Source of the DNA: Defluviitaleaceae bacterium
GTDB lineage: Bacteria > Bacillota > Clostridia > Lachnospirales > WRAA01
Reading direction: 5' to 3'
Assembly (NCBI GenBank): GCA_009780445.1
Contig: WRAA01000018.1
Location: 1-15,708 of the forward strand
DNA length: 15,708 nt
Below are positions 1-6,358 of the stretch, in pieces (the first letter of the stretch is position 1; each line of letters opens with the position of its first letter). Position numbers and translations under genes: made by a program. The notes under the pieces were generated by a model that was not told where the DNA came from, ran no database searches, and saw only the letters and a list, made by a program, of their open reading frames with translations.

Positions 1-744
1 GTCCAGAATCTTCTTGGGCAGGCGGTATTCGGGGATTCCGTAGCGCAGCATACCGCCCATTTGCGGCATAGCCTCGTACACGGTGATGTCGTGGCCTTCC
101 CGGCGCAGGAACACGGCCACGCTAAGCCCGGCGGGGCCGCCGCCGATAATGCCCACCTTCTTGCCCGTCGGCTCCTTGATACCTTCCATGAACAGCTCGC
201 CGCCGGCGATGTCAATGTCGCCCGCAAACTGCTTGATCGCGGCTATGGCGATAGGCTCTTCGGCCAGCTTGCGGCGGCACGCGTCCTCGCAGGGGTGCGG
301 GCAGACTCGCCCGATGGACGCGGGGAAGGGGATCTTCTCCTTGATAAGTTGTACGGCGGCCTTGTAGTCTCCGTTTGCGATAAGGCCCACATAACCCTGG
401 CAGTCGGTCTCCGCGGGGCAGGCCAGCATACAGGGCGGGCGGCAGTCGCCCGTGTGGTCGCTCATTATCAGCTCGAGAGCGGCCTTGCGGTTTGCCCGCA
501 CGCGCTCTGTGTCCGTCTTGATGATCATGCCCTGCGCCGCAAATGTGGAACACGCGCGCAGAAGCTTGGGGCTTGCCTCCGTTTCCACAAGGCATATGCC
601 GCAGGACGAATACATTTCAACACGCCGGCCGTCGTGGCACAGCGTTGGTATGTCGATTCCGTTTGCGGCGGCGATATCCAGTATTGTCTGCCCCGCAAAC
701 CCGGACACCTCGCGCCCGTCGATATTTAAGAATATGTGGCTCAC
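1..744 (-). CDS. 2Fe-2S / GltD-like FAD oxidoreductase subunit (StnA-like), 3' part cut by window edge
   Basis: Probable NADP(H)-handling flavoprotein subunit of a soluble electron-transfer complex; only the first 248 codons are visible. Translating the minus strand gives an N-terminal plant-type 2Fe-2S ferredoxin domain (Cys36, Cys48, Cys51, Cys65). A His/Cys cluster region follows (His97, Cys101, Cys105, Cys109, Cys115), then the GltD-type CPHPCEDAC motif (Cys148, Cys152, Cys156). The FAD Rossmann motif GIIGGGPAGLS is at 198-208, and the GGMLRYGIPEYRLP stretch typical of GltD/NfnB proteins follows. The start is GTG at 744, overlapping the previous gene's stop by four bases (GTGA), with a GAAGG upstream, so translation is coupled. 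The ferredoxin plus GltD layout behind NuoE and NuoF partners resembles StnA of Sporomusa-type Nfn transhydrogenase. A C-terminal fusion beyond the edge, for example to a formate dehydrogenase or hydrogenase module, cannot be excluded. Family is clear; the exact complex is inferred. Confidence 0.85.
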   Translation of the reverse strand, partial: MSHIFLNIDGREVSGFAGQTILDIAAANGIDIPTLCHDGRRVEMYSSCGICLVETEASPKLLRACSTFAAQGMIIKTDTERVRANRKAALELIMSDHTGDCRPPCMLACPAETDCQGYVGLIANGDYKAAVQLIKEKIPFPASIGRVCPHPCEDACRRKLAEEPIAIAAIKQFAGDIDIAGGELFMEGIKEPTGKKVGIIGGGPAGLSVAVFLRREGHDITVYEAMPQMGGMLRYGIPEYRLPKKILD

Positions 745-2471
745 GATACCTTCACCGCCTCAAATTTACATACTTTCTTGCAAACGCCGCATTTGTCGCA
801 CATTGCCGCGTCGATTATGTGGAGCTTCTTGACCTCGCCCGAGATCGCGCCGATGGGGCACTTCTTCGCGCAGATCGTGCAGCCGATGCACTTTTCTTCG
901 TCGATAGTATAGGCGATAAGCGGCTTGCACTGCCCCGCCGTACATTTTTTGTGCGATATGTGATCCTCGTATTCGTTGCGGAAGTAGCGGATTGTTGTAA
1001 GCACGGGGTTTGAGGCAGTCTGCCCGAGAGCGCAGAGAGAGCCGTCCGCGATATGCTTCGAAAGTTCCTCCAGAATCTCGATATCACCTTCGCGGCCTTC
1101 GCCGCCGCAGATACGCTCGAGAATTCGCAGCATACGGTCTGTGCCGATGCGGCAGTGCGTGCATTTGCCGCAGCTTTCCTTGCGCGTAAAGTCCAGGAAG
1201 AAGCGCGCCATGTCCACCAAACACGTGTCCTCGTCCATGACGACCATGCCGCCGGAACCCATTATCGCGCCCGTCGCGGAGAGCGAAGGGTAGTCCACCT
1301 TGGTCTTGCCCAGATGCTTGGGGATACAGCCGCCGGAGGGGCCGCCCATCTGCACGGCCTTGAAGTCCTTGCCGTCCTTGATGCCGCCGCCTACGTTGAA
1401 GATGATGTCGTTGATGCTGATGCCCATGGGCACTTCCACAAGGCCGCCCTTCTCGATCTTGCCCGTAAGCGCGAACACCTTGGTGCCCTTGGAATGTTCG
1501 TTGCCGAACGCGCTGTATGCGCTGCCGCCGTGCTTGATGATCCACGGCACGTTTGCGAAGGTCTCGACATTGTTGATGTTGCTGGGTTTTGCCCAGTAGC
1601 CCTTTTGCGCGGGAAACGGCGGTTTCAGGCGCGGCATACCGCGCTCGCCTTCCAGCGACGCGATAAGCGCGGTTTCCTCGCCGCAGACAAACGCGCCCGC
1701 GCCCGCCTTGATGCGGATGTCGAAGCTAAAGCCGCTGCCGAAGATGTTGCCGCCCAGTAAACCCTTTTCGCGCGCCTGATGAAGGGCGAGCTCCAGGCGG
1801 ATGATGGCCAGCGGGTATTCGGCTCTGACATAGACGATACCTTCGTCGGAACCGATGGCGAACGCGCCGATCATCATGCCTTCGATAAGGGCGTGGGGGT
1901 CGCCTTCGATTATGGCGCGATCCATAAACGCGCCCGGGTCTCCCTCGTCCGCGTTGCAGATCATATACTTCTTCGCGTCCTTGGAGGCAAGCGCGGCGTT
2001 CCACTTAAACCATGTGGGGAAGCCCGCGCCGCCGCGCCCGGCAAGGCCGGATGTCTTGATCTCGCCGATCACCTTCTCCGGCGACATTTGGGTCACGGCC
2101 TTCTTCACGGCTTCGTATCCGCCTGATGCGATATATTCCTCGATATCGTCCGGGTTGATGATGCCGCAGTTAAGCAGGGCGATACGGTCCTGCGATTTTA
2201 AAACGTCGGAATCTTCCGCGGAGATTAAGTATGTATCGGCGGTGTTGGGTTCGCCCTTCACCAGCTTGATTATCTCGCCGGCGGCCTGTTCGTCCACCTT
2301 TACAAATGTGCGGCGCGCGCCGTCCAGCTCCACGTCCACGATAGGTTCGAGATAGCACATGCCCACACAGCCCACGGGGCGCACGTCACAGCCATTCTCT
2401 TCAAACTGCGCAAATATTACGGACGCGCCCGCGGCGTTGCCACAGCTGCCTCTGCCAACAAGTACCTTCAC
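741..2471 (-). CDS. NuoF/HydB-like NADH-binding flavoprotein with C-terminal 2x[4Fe-4S] ferredoxin domain
   Basis: FMN- and NAD(H)-binding subunit of a cytoplasmic bifurcating-type complex (576 aa). The N-terminus is a short thioredoxin-like domain with Cys10, Cys35 and Cys39. The NuoF core follows: the glycine-rich FMN/NAD site LAGRGGAGFP (about 143-152), NADEGDPGAF (173-182), GEETALIASLEG (264-275), and the N3 [4Fe-4S] ligands in SCGKCTHC (Cys434, 437, 440) with Cys480. A CxxxxC pair sits at Cys510/515. A C-terminal ferredoxin carries two CxxCxxCxxxC sets (Cys528/531/534/538 and Cys558/561/564/568). This N-Trx plus C-Fd form is the HydB/NfnB-type of bifurcating enzymes, not the respiratory complex I NuoF. 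The start is GTG at 2471, overlapping the upstream stop by four bases (GTGA). It sits between NuoE-like and GltD-like partners. Only three Cys are visible in the Trx-like domain, so whether that cluster is bound is uncertain. Confidence 0.93.
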   Translation of the reverse strand: MKVLVGRGSCGNAAGASVIFAQFEENGCDVRPVGCVGMCYLEPIVDVELDGARRTFVKVDEQAAGEIIKLVKGEPNTADTYLISAEDSDVLKSQDRIALLNCGIINPDDIEEYIASGGYEAVKKAVTQMSPEKVIGEIKTSGLAGRGGAGFPTWFKWNAALASKDAKKYMICNADEGDPGAFMDRAIIEGDPHALIEGMMIGAFAIGSDEGIVYVRAEYPLAIIRLELALHQAREKGLLGGNIFGSGFSFDIRIKAGAGAFVCGEETALIASLEGERGMPRLKPPFPAQKGYWAKPSNINNVETFANVPWIIKHGGSAYSAFGNEHSKGTKVFALTGKIEKGGLVEVPMGISINDIIFNVGGGIKDGKDFKAVQMGGPSGGCIPKHLGKTKVDYPSLSATGAIMGSGGMVVMDEDTCLVDMARFFLDFTRKESCGKCTHCRIGTDRMLRILERICGGEGREGDIEILEELSKHIADGSLCALGQTASNPVLTTIRYFRNEYEDHISHKKCTAGQCKPLIAYTIDEEKCIGCTICAKKCPIGAISGEVKKLHIIDAAMCDKCGVCKKVCKFEAVKVS

Positions 2472-2983
2472 TGTGCCGCCTCCTTAGCCTTTATTTCTTC
2501 GAGTATGCTTACCGTCTTTTCGCGGGTGAGGTTGCCGTATACCTTGTCGCCGATCATGATCGCAGGCGCCAGGCTGCAGCAGCCAAGGCACGCGACGTTG
2601 TTGTAGGTAAACAGGCCATCCGCGGATATCGCGCCTTCGTTTACGCCCAGATGCGCCTTGATGGCCGCCTCCACATCTGCGGAGCCGTTTACGTGGCACG
2701 CCGTGCCTTGGCAGATAAGAACCAGGTGCTTGCCGATCGGCTTCATCCTGAATTGGGTGTAGAAGGTTACTACGCCGAGTACCTTCGCGGGCTTGACCCC
2801 TGTGCGTTGCGCTATGTATGCGAGCAGATCCACGGGCAGGTATCCGTACAGATCCTGCGCCTTCTGCAAGACGGTGATCAGGCTGCCGCGCACCGGGGCA
2901 TACTTCTCAAGCGTCGGTTCAAGGAGCTTCGCGTCGATGCTTGCGTCGGCGAACTTCCGGTCTGTACCGCAGCTACATTCCAT
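2468..2983 (-). CDS. NuoE/HydC-like [2Fe-2S] thioredoxin-fold subunit
   Basis: Small electron-transfer subunit (171 aa, the normal size for NuoE/HydC) that partners the NuoF-like protein in a soluble NAD(H) complex. The N-terminal helical part (RGSLITVLQKAQDLYGYLP) is followed by the thioredoxin-like [2Fe-2S] domain with Cys91-x4-Cys96 (CQGTAC) and Cys132-x3-Cys136 (CLGCC), giving four ligands with an extra cysteine at 135. I chose ATG 2983 because a GAGAGG ribosome binding site lies nine bases upstream and the family homology starts soon after. An upstream in-frame ATG at 3100 would add 39 residues encoded by the large palindrome and looks like read-through. This is the first gene of the operon; its stop overlaps the next gene's GTG. 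No clean promoter is visible in the palindrome-filled leader. Confidence 0.92.
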   Translation of the reverse strand: MECSCGTDRKFADASIDAKLLEPTLEKYAPVRGSLITVLQKAQDLYGYLPVDLLAYIAQRTGVKPAKVLGVVTFYTQFRMKPIGKHLVLICQGTACHVNGSADVEAAIKAHLGVNEGAISADGLFTYNNVACLGCCSLAPAIMIGDKVYGNLTREKTVSILEEIKAKEAAQ

Positions 2984-3002
2984 ATCGTCAGTCCTCTCAA
3001 AA

Positions 3003-3155
3003 AGGCCTGTCCACAGCCTCATGGTTTGCGGTGATACCATTTCGCGTTCAATGTAGTAGTTTAAATTTGAAACGCGCCCCCGGACCCGGTCGCGTTTCAA
3101 ATTTAAACTACTTGAACGATTGCGAAATGGTACGAAAAGGCTGTAGGCCAGGCCT
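3003..3155. repeat. 153-bp imperfect palindrome (MITE-like or long leader hairpin)
   Basis: The core is two perfect 21-base inverted arms at 3056-3076 and 3091-3111 (TTTAAATTTGAAACGCG inside the left arm) around a 14-base GC-rich loop. The pairing continues outward with small interruptions: 3035-3051 (TACCATTTCGCGTTCAA) pairs with 3112-3132, and 3003-3019 (AGGCCTGTCCACAGCCT) pairs with 3138-3155. It fills almost all of the space between the alcohol dehydrogenase stop and the ribosome binding site of the NuoE-like gene. No T-run follows the stem on the minus strand, so it is not a normal terminator. I see no clear target-site duplication. Confidence 0.85.
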
Positions 3156-3183
3156 ACGATAGTATTTGAAGTATTCGTGGTTC

Positions 3184-4248
3184 TTAGATGATCGTAACAG
3201 GCTTGATAAGATCCGCCGGCTTGTCGTGCATGATCTGGAGCATTTCGTCAACCTTGTCAAGTCCGTGATACTTGTGAGTTATCATAAGACCCGGATCAAC
3301 GCGGCCGGTGGTGACAAGCGAAGCCAGTCTTTCCAAGCGGCGGCGACCGCCCGGCATAAGCCCGCCCCTGATGGTCTTGTGACCCATGCCGAGACCCCAC
3401 TCGATACGGGGGATCTGGATGTAGTCTCCGGAATCGAGGTAGATAAGGTTTGCGATGATGCCGCCCGGCTTGACCATCTTTACGGCCTGCACAAACACGT
3501 CATTGGTGCCGCCGGCAAGGATAACCTTGTCAACGCCCAGGCCGTTTGTAAGCTCGAGAATTTGTTGGTCGATCGGGCCGTTCTTGTAGTTGATGATGTC
3601 TGTCGCGCCGTAGGTCTTGGCGAGGTCTACGCAGTTCTGGCGCGTGCCTACGCCGAACACGCGGGAGGCTCCGTGAAGCACGGCACCACGCACGGCCATA
3701 AGCCCGACAGGGCCGATGCCGACGACGCACACCGTGTCGCCAAATTTAATTTCAGCAAGCTCCGCGCCGTGAAAGCCTGTGGGGATCATATCCGCCAGCA
3801 TTGCGCCTACGCCTACGTCCATTCCTTCGGGAAGGTGGGCCATGTTGCCGTCTGCGTCATTTACGTGGAAGAATTCAGCAAAGCTGCCGGCCTTTGTGTT
3901 GGCGAACTTAAAACCGCCCAGGGGCTGGTCGCTGTGCATGGAGTATCCGTCTTGTGCCTGCGCGGAGCTCCAGTTCGGAGTTACCGCTGCGACAAGGATT
4001 TTGTCGCCCGGCTTGAAATCTTTTACAAGGGGGCCGACTTCGATAACCTCGCCAACAGCTTCGTGGCCGAGGACAAGGTCGGTGCGTGGCCCAAGACCGT
4101 TTTCATAGACTGTGTGGATATCGGATGTGCAAGCAGCTACCGACAAGGGGCGGCAAATTGCGTCAAACGGCCCGCACACGGGACGGTCAACTTCGATCCA
4201 ACCTACCTCGCTCGGCCCTAACATTGCGAACGCCTTCATTTTGCTCAT
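3184..4248 (-). CDS. adh: NADP-dependent secondary alcohol (isopropanol) dehydrogenase, zinc MDR family
   Basis: Cytoplasmic zinc-containing medium-chain dehydrogenase that interconverts secondary alcohols and ketones with NADP(H). The 354-residue protein closely follows the Thermoanaerobacter brockii / Clostridium beijerinckii enzyme (about 352 aa) over its whole length. The catalytic zinc ligands are in place: Cys40 (AACTSDIH), His62-Glu63 (LGHEAVGE) and Asp153 (DMIPTGFHG). The Rossmann motif GIGPVG is at 177-182, and the NADP-selecting residues Gly201-Thr202-Arg203 and Tyr221 match the brockii Gly-Ser-Arg/Tyr set, so NADP preference is expected. The structural-zinc cysteine loop is absent, as in this subfamily. 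ATG 4248 has GGGAGG ten bases upstream; a TTG further upstream falls in the ribosome binding site itself. It is monocistronic, with its own promoter and a dyad at the presumed transcription start. It could balance NADPH with the transhydrogenase-like operon downstream. Confidence 0.95.
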   Translation of the reverse strand: MSKMKAFAMLGPSEVGWIEVDRPVCGPFDAICRPLSVAACTSDIHTVYENGLGPRTDLVLGHEAVGEVIEVGPLVKDFKPGDKILVAAVTPNWSSAQAQDGYSMHSDQPLGGFKFANTKAGSFAEFFHVNDADGNMAHLPEGMDVGVGAMLADMIPTGFHGAELAEIKFGDTVCVVGIGPVGLMAVRGAVLHGASRVFGVGTRQNCVDLAKTYGATDIINYKNGPIDQQILELTNGLGVDKVILAGGTNDVFVQAVKMVKPGGIIANLIYLDSGDYIQIPRIEWGLGMGHKTIRGGLMPGGRRRLERLASLVTTGRVDPGLMITHKYHGLDKVDEMLQIMHDKPADLIKPVTII

Positions 4249-4275
4249 AGTAAAATATCCTCCCAAAGAAAATAT

Positions 4276-4290
4276 TGTACAGCATGTACA
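4276..4290. promoter_or_regulatory. TGTACA-GCA-TGTACA dyad, candidate operator
   Basis: TGTACAGCATGTACA is a perfect 6-3-6 dyad that lies on the predicted transcription start of the alcohol dehydrogenase gene and in the divergent intergenic region shared with the S8 peptidase. That is the right place for a repressor site. I do not recognise the regulator. Confidence 0.4.
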
Positions 4291-4294
4291 CTTG

Positions 4295-4324
4295 ACGATA
4301 ACATAACAATGGGGGATGTGTCAA
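4295..4324 (-). promoter_or_regulatory. Probable sigma-A promoter of the alcohol dehydrogenase gene
   Basis: On the minus strand a perfect TTGACA -35 box (4319-4324) is followed, after an 18-base spacer, by TATCGT (4295-4300, four of six bases of the -10 consensus). The predicted start falls near 4288, about 40 bases before the ATG and just upstream of the GGGAGG site. Confidence 0.5.
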
Positions 4325-4331
4325 CTACAAT

Positions 4332-4361
4332 TTAAACGTGAAAAATATTCCTGATTATAAT
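4332..4361 (+). promoter_or_regulatory. Possible promoter of the S8 peptidase gene
   Basis: A perfect TATAAT lies at 4356-4361, about 60 bases upstream of the peptidase ATG. The -35 region (TTAAAC at 4332-4337, 18-base spacer) is poor, so the box may need an activator or an alternative sigma factor. Confidence 0.35.
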
Positions 4362-4420
4362 GGCGGAAAATTTCGCTTGCGGCATACTATGTATGGTTAA
4401 CATTATTGGGAGGGTTTGTT

Positions 4421-6328
4421 ATGCCGGAGAGCGGCGATTATACAGGGCGGGGCGAGTCGCTGGGCAAGTGGGAAGTGATTGTGAAGTATACGGGCGACAT
4501 AACGCGCCTGGAGCATGTGCTGGACGCGGATGTGGAGCTGTTGGGCGAAGGTTTTGCGATACTTACGCTTAATAATGACGATTTAGGGCGGCTGGCGAGC
4601 TTCCCCGAAATTATCAGCGCGGAGAGGTCGCGGCTTGTCACGCACTCCCTGTACGAGAGTATGCGCACGGCCTGCGTTACGCCTGTGCAGGACGCGCGGG
4701 GCTTCGGGCTTAGCGGCAAGGGCGTGCTGGTGGCCGTGCTGGACTCCGGCGTGGACTTCCGCCATCCCGATTTCAGAAACGACGACGGCAGCAGCCGCGT
4801 GCTGTACATATGGGATCAGACGGCCGCGGGCGCGCCGCCGGACGGCTTCAAGCACGGGCGCGAGTACACCGGCACACAGCTGAGCGCCGCGCTGGCAAAC
4901 AACGACCCCATGATCGAGGACATGGGGCTTGGGGAGCTGTGGCACGGCACGGCTGTGGCGGGTGCGGCGGCGGGCAACGGCCGGGCAAGCGGCGGCCGCG
5001 AAAAAGGTGCCGCGCCGGAAGCCGGGCTGATCGTGGTGCGCCTTGGGGAGGCCGGGCGCAAGACCTTCGCGCGGACGGCGGAGCTTATGCGCGCCATAAA
5101 GTATTCCATCGACAAGGCCGTGATGCTGAACATGCCGCTGTGCATAAACATTTCCTACGGAACAAACGACGGAGCGCACGACGGCCACTCCCTTGTATCG
5201 TCGTATATAGACGCGATGTCGCAGGTGTGGAAGATTGTGTTTGTTGTCGCCGCGGGAAACGAGGGCGCGTCCGGACACCATTACATGGGCAGCCTGCGCT
5301 CCGGCGAGATCCGGGATGTGGAGTTCTTCTTCGCGGGGGCAAGGTCCGAGGCGTATCTTACTGTGTGGAAGAACTTCGCGGACATAATGCGCTTCGAGCT
5401 TCTTGCGCCGAACGGATATTCCAGCGGGCAGCTTGGCGCGACAAACCGCAGTGTCGACGTGATGCTGGAGAACACAAACGTAGTGGGGCAGTACGGCCAG
5501 CCCATGCACTACAACCCGGACCAGAACATCTACTTCCAACTGGAAGCCGTACAGGGGCGCATTGCCGAAGGCGTGTGGGTTCTGCGCATACACGCGGGCG
5601 AAGTTGTGAACGGGCGCGTGGACGCGTGGCTGCCCACAACGCAGGAAGTGACTGACGGCACAGCCTTCGTACACCCGAACCCTAACGTGACCATCACCAT
5701 CCCGTCTACTGCGGAAGGCGTGATAACCGTGGGCGCATACGACGCCGCCCTGGGAAGCATCGCGGACTTCTCGGGCAGGGGCTACACCAGGAGCGGCCGG
5801 GTAAAGCCCGACCTTGTTGCGCCCGGCGTGGAGGTCATCGCTCCGCGGGCCGGCGGCGGCTACGACAGCTTCTCTGGCACAAGCATCGCCGCGCCCATCG
5901 TCACAGGCTCCGCCGCGCTGATGATGCAGTGGGGCGTGGTGTTGGGCAACGACCCCTATCTCTACGGCCAGCGCGTGAAGTCCTTCCTGCACCTGGGTGC
6001 CGCGCGCAGCACAAACACCGCATACCCCAACAGTGAGTGGGGCTACGGCAGGCTGTGCCTCCTTACGTCCATGAACTACCTGCGGGACTATGCCGCGCGG
6101 CGCGTCCCATCAGCGTCCGCGGTAAACCGCCACAAACCCTACGAGGAGATGACCCTCGAGGAATTCGTGGAGCTGCCGGACTCGGTAGCCGTTGTCAATA
6201 TAGAACAGACAAAAATTTTTAATGGCAGTTATCGTTTTAGCACAGACGCACATATTGGAAGGGTAGTCCTCGATACATGTATCTTGATTATGTCATACTA
6301 CATGGGATATACAAGTGTTATTTTGTGA
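4421..6328 (+). CDS. Subtilisin-like S8 serine peptidase (CspBA-like), intracellular
   Basis: Serine endopeptidase of the subtilase family, 635 residues from ATG 4421, which has GGGAGGG six bases upstream. The full catalytic set is visible: Asp108 (AVLDSGVDFRHPDF), His175 (WHGTAVAGAAAGNG), oxyanion Asn280 (VAAGNEG) and Ser488 (FSGTSIAAP). Between Asn and Ser is a roughly 150-residue insertion (about 290-430), as in the Clostridial CspB/CspC-type proteins that act in spores. The N-terminal 70 residues (WEVIVKYTGDI...LTLNNDDLGRLAS) resemble the short CspBA-type prodomain. No signal peptide or membrane segment is seen, so it should act inside the cell. The gene is GC-rich until about 6195. The last 45 or so codons are AT-rich and end next to a recombinase element, so the natural C-terminus may have been replaced or truncated. 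A role in spore germination is family knowledge, not shown here. Confidence 0.92.
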   Translation: MPESGDYTGRGESLGKWEVIVKYTGDITRLEHVLDADVELLGEGFAILTLNNDDLGRLASFPEIISAERSRLVTHSLYESMRTACVTPVQDARGFGLSGKGVLVAVLDSGVDFRHPDFRNDDGSSRVLYIWDQTAAGAPPDGFKHGREYTGTQLSAALANNDPMIEDMGLGELWHGTAVAGAAAGNGRASGGREKGAAPEAGLIVVRLGEAGRKTFARTAELMRAIKYSIDKAVMLNMPLCINISYGTNDGAHDGHSLVSSYIDAMSQVWKIVFVVAAGNEGASGHHYMGSLRSGEIRDVEFFFAGARSEAYLTVWKNFADIMRFELLAPNGYSSGQLGATNRSVDVMLENTNVVGQYGQPMHYNPDQNIYFQLEAVQGRIAEGVWVLRIHAGEVVNGRVDAWLPTTQEVTDGTAFVHPNPNVTITIPSTAEGVITVGAYDAALGSIADFSGRGYTRSGRVKPDLVAPGVEVIAPRAGGGYDSFSGTSIAAPIVTGSAALMMQWGVVLGNDPYLYGQRVKSFLHLGAARSTNTAYPNSEWGYGRLCLLTSMNYLRDYAARRVPSASAVNRHKPYEEMTLEEFVELPDSVAVVNIEQTKIFNGSYRFSTDAHIGRVVLDTCILIMSYYMGYTSVIL

Positions 6329-6331
6329 TGT

Positions 6332-6358
6332 TAGGGCGGGTTTTCAAACACGCCCTAG
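6332..6358. repeat. Copy of a 21-bp dispersed repeat forming a hairpin between convergent genes
   Basis: TAGGGCG (6332-6338) and CGCCCTA (6351-6357) form a perfect 7-bp stem around a 12-base loop, between the ends of the peptidase and recombinase genes. Bases 6338-6358 are identical, on the opposite strand, to 15574-15594 (shared core CTAGGGCGTGTTTGAAAAC). The recombinase stop codon (6355-6357) lies inside the repeat. It may help terminate transcription in both directions, but there is no T-run. Confidence 0.7.

Noticed and set aside
1..744. [FeFe]-hydrogenase HydA as the third gene of the operon
   Set aside because: After the 2Fe-2S domain the protein enters GltD-type Cys motifs and a GIIGGGPAGLS FAD site, not the ferredoxin and H-cluster domains of HydA.
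2984..3100. N-terminal extension of the NuoE-like protein from the ATG at 3100
   Set aside because: The extra 39 residues are encoded by the palindrome, have no ribosome binding site, and have no place in the NuoE family; ATG 2983 has a good GAGAGG.
4292..4310. Rex repressor site in the alcohol dehydrogenase promoter
   Set aside because: The minus-strand stretch TTGTTATGTTATCGTCAA matches one half of the Clostridial Rex motif well, but the other half has three mismatches.
4583..5992. 469-codon minus-strand ORF opposite the S8 peptidase
   Set aside because: It is an antisense shadow caused by high GC; it is rich in His/Arg/Val, and the plus strand encodes all catalytic motifs of a subtilase.
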